In this document: piece by piece, positions 6,196 through 9,209 of the stretch
Layout of the letters: each line of letters starts with the position of its first letter
How positions within the stretch are numbered: position 1 is the first letter of the stretch
Source: Halanaerobiales bacterium
GTDB lineage: Bacteria; Bacillota_F; Halanaerobiia; DY22613
DNA: 9,209 bases
Assembly: GCA_023128035.1 (NCBI GenBank)
Contig: JAGMES010000163.1
Span: 1-9,209 of the forward strand
Direction of reading: 5' to 3'
Made by a program: the position numbers and the translations under genes
Notes under the pieces: model-generated
Told to the model about the DNA's origin: nothing
The model's database searches: none
Seen by the model: the letters and a program-made list of their open reading frames with translations, nothing else

Positions 6196-7044
6196 GTGAG
6201 GATGAGAGAAGATCAACAACAACAAAAGATGTATAATAATCGCAGAGCACCACAACAACCTCCTAAAGGAAATCCTTATTTTACCCAAATGCCGGGGCCA
6301 TCACAGGAGCAACAACCTCCTGTGCCTGTTCCACCGTCAAACCCTCAGGATGCTCCACAACATCCCATTAGGCTTAGAAAGGCTTCTATGGCAGCTTTGC
6401 GTAAATTTGGTCAAAACAATTTACCTACAGATGTGCAGAGTGATATTCATATGTTAAATATTATTGGACAGATTGAGGGTCATATGGTATTACCACCTAA
6501 AAATAAAACAACTAAATATGAGCATATCTTACCTCAATTGTTGGCGATTGAGGAAAACCCTAAAATTAAAGGATTATTTGTGGTGTTAAATACGGTAGGT
6601 GGTGATATTGAGGCTGGGTTAGCTATATCAGAGATGTTGGCAAGTATGACTAAACCTACAGTATCGCTGGTTTTAGGAGGAGGCCATAGTATTGGTGTAC
6701 CAATTGCAGTAGCAACAGATTATTCTTTTGTTGCAGGAACTGCAACCATGACTATTCATCCATTAAGGTTGACTGGAATGGTTATTAGTGTTCCACAGAC
6801 ATATGAATATTTAGATAAAATGCAAGATCGAGTAGTTCAATTTGTCACGTCCCATTCGAAAATTTCAGAAAAACGTTTTAGAAATTTAATGTTTCAGACA
6901 GGCGAATTGGTTCGAGATGTAGGTACAGTGCTCGTTGGAGATGCAACTGTAGCTGAAGGATTAATTGATGAAGTTGGTGGCTTATCTCAAGCCCTTCAGT
7001 GTTTAAGAAAACTAATTGATGAAAGGGAGCAGACGTTGCATTAA
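6196..7044 (+). CDS. tepA: ClpP-like serine protease family protein TepA (YmfB)
   Basis: Cytosolic ClpP-fold protein; the B. subtilis homologue was described as enhancing protein translocation and as a ClpP-like protease involved in spore outgrowth. The 282-residue form has a Gln/Pro-rich, probably disordered N-terminus (about 7-57) and then a ClpP-class domain with [11 protein letters not shown] (131-141, oxyanion-hole glycines), GGGHSIG (161-167) with the presumed nucleophile S165, and IHPLRLTG (187-194) with the presumed catalytic H188. I chose GTG at 6196 because AAAGGAG (6179-6185) is 10 nt upstream. A GTG at 6187 would overlap that site, and ATG 6202 is a less well placed alternative. 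The upstream hairpin suggests translational or operator control. ylzJ follows after 16 nt. Confidence 0.88.
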   Translation: MRMREDQQQQKMYNNRRAPQQPPKGNPYFTQMPGPSQEQQPPVPVPPSNPQDAPQHPIRLRKASMAALRKFGQNNLPTDVQSDIHMLNIIGQIEGHMVLPPKNKTTKYEHILPQLLAIEENPKIKGLFVVLNTVGGDIEAGLAISEMLASMTKPTVSLVLGGGHSIGVPIAVATDYSFVAGTATMTIHPLRLTGMVISVPQTYEYLDKMQDRVVQFVTSHSKISEKRFRNLMFQTGELVRDVGTVLVGDATVAEGLIDEVGGLSQALQCLRKLIDEREQTLH

Positions 7045-7060
7045 GAATGGAGGTTTTTTG

Positions 7061-7276
7061 ATGCTGTATTCAATAATTCCGTCAGAAATGGTTTTTGATG
7101 AGTGGGATGGAAAAGAATTAGAAAATTATCGGGAGATTACCTTTGAGAATCGGCAATTTATTGTTGAACCTTTAGAAGATAATCAAGCAAGGATTGTTCA
7201 ACTTGTTAGTTCAGATCCGAATGATTTTATAAACTTAAATTATTGGCCGGGGACTATTATTAAATTTTCTCTATAA
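7061..7276 (+). CDS. ylzJ: YlzJ-like family protein
   Basis: Small protein of 71 residues and unknown function that matches the YlzJ family: an N-terminal LYSIIPSEMVFDE stretch, a central VEPLEDNQARIVQLVSSDP, and a C-terminal proline-glycine turn (YWPGTIIKFSL). In B. subtilis the gene sits between tepA and spoIIIE, and the tepA-ylzJ pairing is kept here, hinting at a shared role. The ATG at 7061 is preceded by GGAGG (7049-7053) with a 7-nt gap, and the protein then begins exactly as the family does. An in-frame ATG at 7016 lies inside tepA and lacks such support. There is no signal peptide or membrane segment. A terminator follows. Confidence 0.85.
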   Translation: MLYSIIPSEMVFDEWDGKELENYREITFENRQFIVEPLEDNQARIVQLVSSDPNDFINLNYWPGTIIKFSL

Positions 7277-7322
7277 AACAATACAACAAAATTTCAACTG
7301 CTAAAAGTAATTAAATTATAAG

Positions 7323-7375
7323 TAGAGAGTTTTCTTGCAATATTTTTTGTGAGGTGAGCTCTCTATTTCTTTTTT
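7323..7375 (+). terminator. intrinsic terminator after tepA-ylzJ
   Basis: TAGAGAG (7323-7329) pairs perfectly with CTCTCTA (7359-7365). Inside, CTTGCAA (7334-7340) can pair with TTGTGAG (7347-7353) using two G-U pairs. A T-rich tract (7366-7375, one C) follows directly. The internal loops make it less stable than the other terminators here. Confidence 0.7.
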
Positions 7376-7402
7376 GCTTAAAAATTGAATATAGATTATA
7401 AA
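7374..7402 (+). promoter_or_regulatory. predicted sigma-A promoter for the transporter-uppP unit
   Basis: TTGCTT (7374-7379), a 17-nt spacer and TATAAA (7397-7402) match the vegetative pattern. The -35 begins in the last T of the preceding terminator, a compact hand-over between units. The leader to the TTG start would be about 25 nt. Confidence 0.55.
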
Positions 7403-7417
7403 AAGATGAAAGTTTTG

Positions 7418-7424
7418 AAAGGAG
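7418..7424 (+). promoter_or_regulatory. ribosome-binding site that sets a TTG start
   Basis: AAAGGAG lies 10 nt before the TTG at 7435 but only 1 nt before an alternative TTG at 7426. The spacing therefore favours 7435 as the initiation codon of the transporter gene. Confidence 0.65.
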
Positions 7425-7434
7425 ATTGAGTTTT

Positions 7435-8361
7435 TTGCTTGAAATTATTCTTTATATGACTATTGGTCTTGTTCTTTTTTTTGTGGGATTACATTTTTCA
7501 GAGCTAGGTTTGAAAAAAAGTACAGGTATTAGGTTACAACAAATTTTAGAGACGTTCACTTCAAATATTATTGCTGGGATAATTACAGGAGCTATAGTTA
7601 CTTCTGTCATTCAGAGTAGTAGTGCTGTCACAGTGATGGTAATTGGCTTTGTTAACGGAGGGGTAATGACTATATATCAAGGGATGGGGGTGATTATTGG
7701 ATCGAATATTGGTACAACGATAACCATGCATATTTTATCATTAAAGATAAATTATCTAGAATCAGGACTTTTATTATTTGGTTTTGCGGTTATGGTTTTA
7801 GGTTGGATAAAAAGAAAAAGAGAAATCTCATATGGAGGTTTGGTTAGTATTGGATTTGGTTTGATTTTTTTAGGATTAGAGTTAATTCAAACCGGGGTGA
7901 CGCCCTTACAATATAATCCGCGGATTATGGGTTGGTTAATGAAGTTTGGTGACCAACCTATTTTAGGGATTTTTTCTGGTTTGGGTTTTACAGCACTCAT
8001 TCAATCTAGCAGTGCGACGTCAGGAATTGTATTATCTATCGCTCGTCAGGGAATGATGACATTAAAAGGAGCAATTGCAATTATTTTAGGCTCAAACGTA
8101 GGAACATGTGTAACAGCTCTTCTTGCAGCAATGAAGACTAATAAAATCGCCAGACGAGTAGCATATTTTCATGTAATCTTTAATATTTTTGGAGTCCTTT
8201 TTTTCATTCCAATTCTAAATAATTTCAGTATTCTAGTATCTCGATTTTCATCTGACCTCGGCTGTCAGATTGCCTTTTCCCATACCATCTTTAATTTTAC
8301 TACCGCCATCATCATTTTACCGTTTTTAAGATTCTTAGAGCATTTACTTAACGATTCATAA
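7435..8361 (+). CDS. Na/Pi-cotransporter family membrane protein, PhoU-less
   Basis: Integral membrane protein of the Na+/phosphate cotransporter II family (NptA/YjbB-like). The 308 residues hold two inverted-type repeats, each with the family signature: TSVIQSSSAVTVMVIG (56-71) followed by GSNIGTT (89-95), and TALIQSSSATSGIVLSIA (186-203) followed by GSNVGTC (219-225). About eight hydrophobic segments are apparent. Unlike longer members (around 540 residues) it has no C-terminal PhoU-like domain; it resembles short forms such as B. subtilis YqeW. The start is TTG 7435, chosen by the AAAGGAG spacing. Sodium-driven phosphate movement is the family expectation, but direction and substrate are not shown by sequence. 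It has its own promoter and lies 36 nt before uppP, so the two are probably cotranscribed. Confidence 0.87.
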   Translation: MLEIILYMTIGLVLFFVGLHFSELGLKKSTGIRLQQILETFTSNIIAGIITGAIVTSVIQSSSAVTVMVIGFVNGGVMTIYQGMGVIIGSNIGTTITMHILSLKINYLESGLLLFGFAVMVLGWIKRKREISYGGLVSIGFGLIFLGLELIQTGVTPLQYNPRIMGWLMKFGDQPILGIFSGLGFTALIQSSSATSGIVLSIARQGMMTLKGAIAIILGSNVGTCVTALLAAMKTNKIARRVAYFHVIFNIFGVLFFIPILNNFSILVSRFSSDLGCQIAFSHTIFNFTTAIIILPFLRFLEHLLNDS

Positions 8362-8397
8362 TTTTTTTGATTGAATTATTATATAGGAGTGATTATT

Positions 8398-9180
8398 ATG
8401 GAGTTAACAATTTGGAAAGCAATTCTACTCGGATTGATTCAAGGTGCAACAGAATTTTTGCCAGTAAGTAGTTCGGGGCATTTAGTTTTATTTCAGACCT
8501 TTTTGGGTTTGAATGAAGGAGCGCTCACTTTAGATGTTTTTTTACATTTTGGAACACTGATTGCGATAGTTATAGTTTTTTGGGATGATATCATAAGTTT
8601 AATTACGTTTAAAAAAAGCCATCGTAAATTGATGTATATGATAATCATTGGTATGATACCTACCGGAATTATCGGTGTATTCTTTAAAGATTTTTTTGAA
8701 GAACTGTATAAATCGGTTCTAGTAGTTGGTTTTATGCTACTAGTGACTGGAGGTTTACTTATGCTATCTGAAACTTTCGCTAAAAAAGGGAAAAGTATAA
8801 ATCAGATGAAGGGAGCAGATGCTATTACTATCGGTATAGCTCAGGGTTTAGCTATTATTCCAGGGATTTCACGTTCTGGCACGACTATTGTAGCAGGTCT
8901 TTTTCGGGGATTGAAAAGAGATGAGGCTGCTCGTTATTCATTTTTAGTTGCAGTACCTGTAATATTAGGGGCTACGCTTTTAGAGGGAATCGATATTTTT
9001 CAAGGTGCAGGGGGTAATGTAGGGATCGAAAATTTAGTTGCTGGAACCGTAGCAGCAGTTATCTCTGGTTATGTAGCGATCCGTTTTTTATTAAAAATAA
9101 TTAAAGAACGGAATTTGAAACTTTTTGCGTATTACTGCTGGTTCATTGGTCTCATTGTAATAATTAGCCAAATTATGTGA
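8398..9180 (+). CDS. uppP: undecaprenyl-diphosphate phosphatase (UppP/BacA)
   Basis: Membrane phosphatase that turns undecaprenyl diphosphate into the monophosphate lipid carrier for peptidoglycan and other envelope polymers. In many bacteria it also gives bacitracin tolerance. The 260 residues match the family length. The first signature QGATEFLPVSSSGHL (15-29) carries E19, the serine cluster S24-S26 and H28; the second, PGISRSG (155-161), carries the essential arginine R159. About seven or eight hydrophobic segments surround them. The start is ATG 8398, with AGGAGTG (8385-8391) 6 nt upstream; a TTG at 8371 would add nine residues but has no ribosome-binding site. There is no terminator between it and the transporter gene, implying one operon. 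Both proteins act on or near phosphate at the membrane. Confidence 0.95.
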   Translation: MELTIWKAILLGLIQGATEFLPVSSSGHLVLFQTFLGLNEGALTLDVFLHFGTLIAIVIVFWDDIISLITFKKSHRKLMYMIIIGMIPTGIIGVFFKDFFEELYKSVLVVGFMLLVTGGLLMLSETFAKKGKSINQMKGADAITIGIAQGLAIIPGISRSGTTIVAGLFRGLKRDEAARYSFLVAVPVILGATLLEGIDIFQGAGGNVGIENLVAGTVAAVISGYVAIRFLLKIIKERNLKLFAYYCWFIGLIVIISQIM

Positions 9181-9209
9181 AAAGACATTTATCTTTTGAG
9201 TTAAGACCC

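Noticed and set aside
6076..6288. Antisense ORF across the rnj terminator and the tepA start.
   Set aside because: It spans a terminator hairpin and the SD dyad, and its protein has no family features.
9179..9200. AAAAGA...TCTTTT hairpin after uppP as a terminator.
   Set aside because: Short A/T stem with no T-run, and the window ends; a real terminator may lie beyond.
1..9209. CRISPR arrays, tRNA/rRNA genes, complete insertion sequences or prophage genes.
   Set aside because: No spaced repeat series, no cloverleaf or rRNA signatures and no transposase or phage proteins were seen.

Overview
The window is AT-rich and every gene lies on the + strand. The first seven genes (dpaA, dpaB, dapG, dapA, rnj, tepA, ylzJ) follow the order known from endospore-forming Firmicutes such as Bacillus subtilis (spoVFA-spoVFB-asd-dapG-dapA-rnjB-tepA-ylzJ-spoIIIE). 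The source is therefore a low-GC, spore-forming Firmicute. I cannot name the genus from sequence alone; an early-branching clostridial or Halanaerobiales-like lineage would fit, at low confidence.

Layout: 1-180 is a leader with a near-perfect sigma-K-type promoter. 181-1695 holds the two dipicolinate synthase subunits, stop to start with no gap. 1696-1948 is the place where asd sits in Bacillus. Here it holds a possible weak terminator, a sigma-A-like promoter and a short fragment matching the C-terminus of aspartate-semialdehyde dehydrogenase, so asd looks deleted down to a stub. 1949-4078 holds aspartokinase and 4-hydroxy-tetrahydrodipicolinate synthase, closed by a clear intrinsic terminator. 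4114-5933 is a separately promoted RNase J gene. It is followed by about 200 nt of strongly structured sequence (a long inverted repeat, an AU-rich hairpin, then a strong terminator). 6147-7276 is tepA-ylzJ, whose ribosome-binding site lies inside a possible hairpin, again ending in a terminator. 7374-9180 is a new unit with a Na/Pi-cotransporter-family membrane protein and undecaprenyl-diphosphate phosphatase, in place of the usual spoIIIE.

How the genes work together: aspartokinase and DapA feed aspartate into the lysine/DAP pathway. The DapA product is the substrate of DpaA/DpaB, which make dipicolinic acid in the mother cell late in sporulation. The intervening Asd step must be encoded elsewhere. 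RNase J handles mRNA turnover. TepA is a ClpP-like protein tied in B. subtilis to protein export and spore outgrowth. UppP recycles the lipid carrier of peptidoglycan synthesis and releases phosphate.

The most notable observations are the asd remnant, the long structured element that begins inside the rnj stop codon, and the hairpin predicted to hide the tepA ribosome-binding site. No new multi-gene system is evident; the novelty lies in the intergenic regions.
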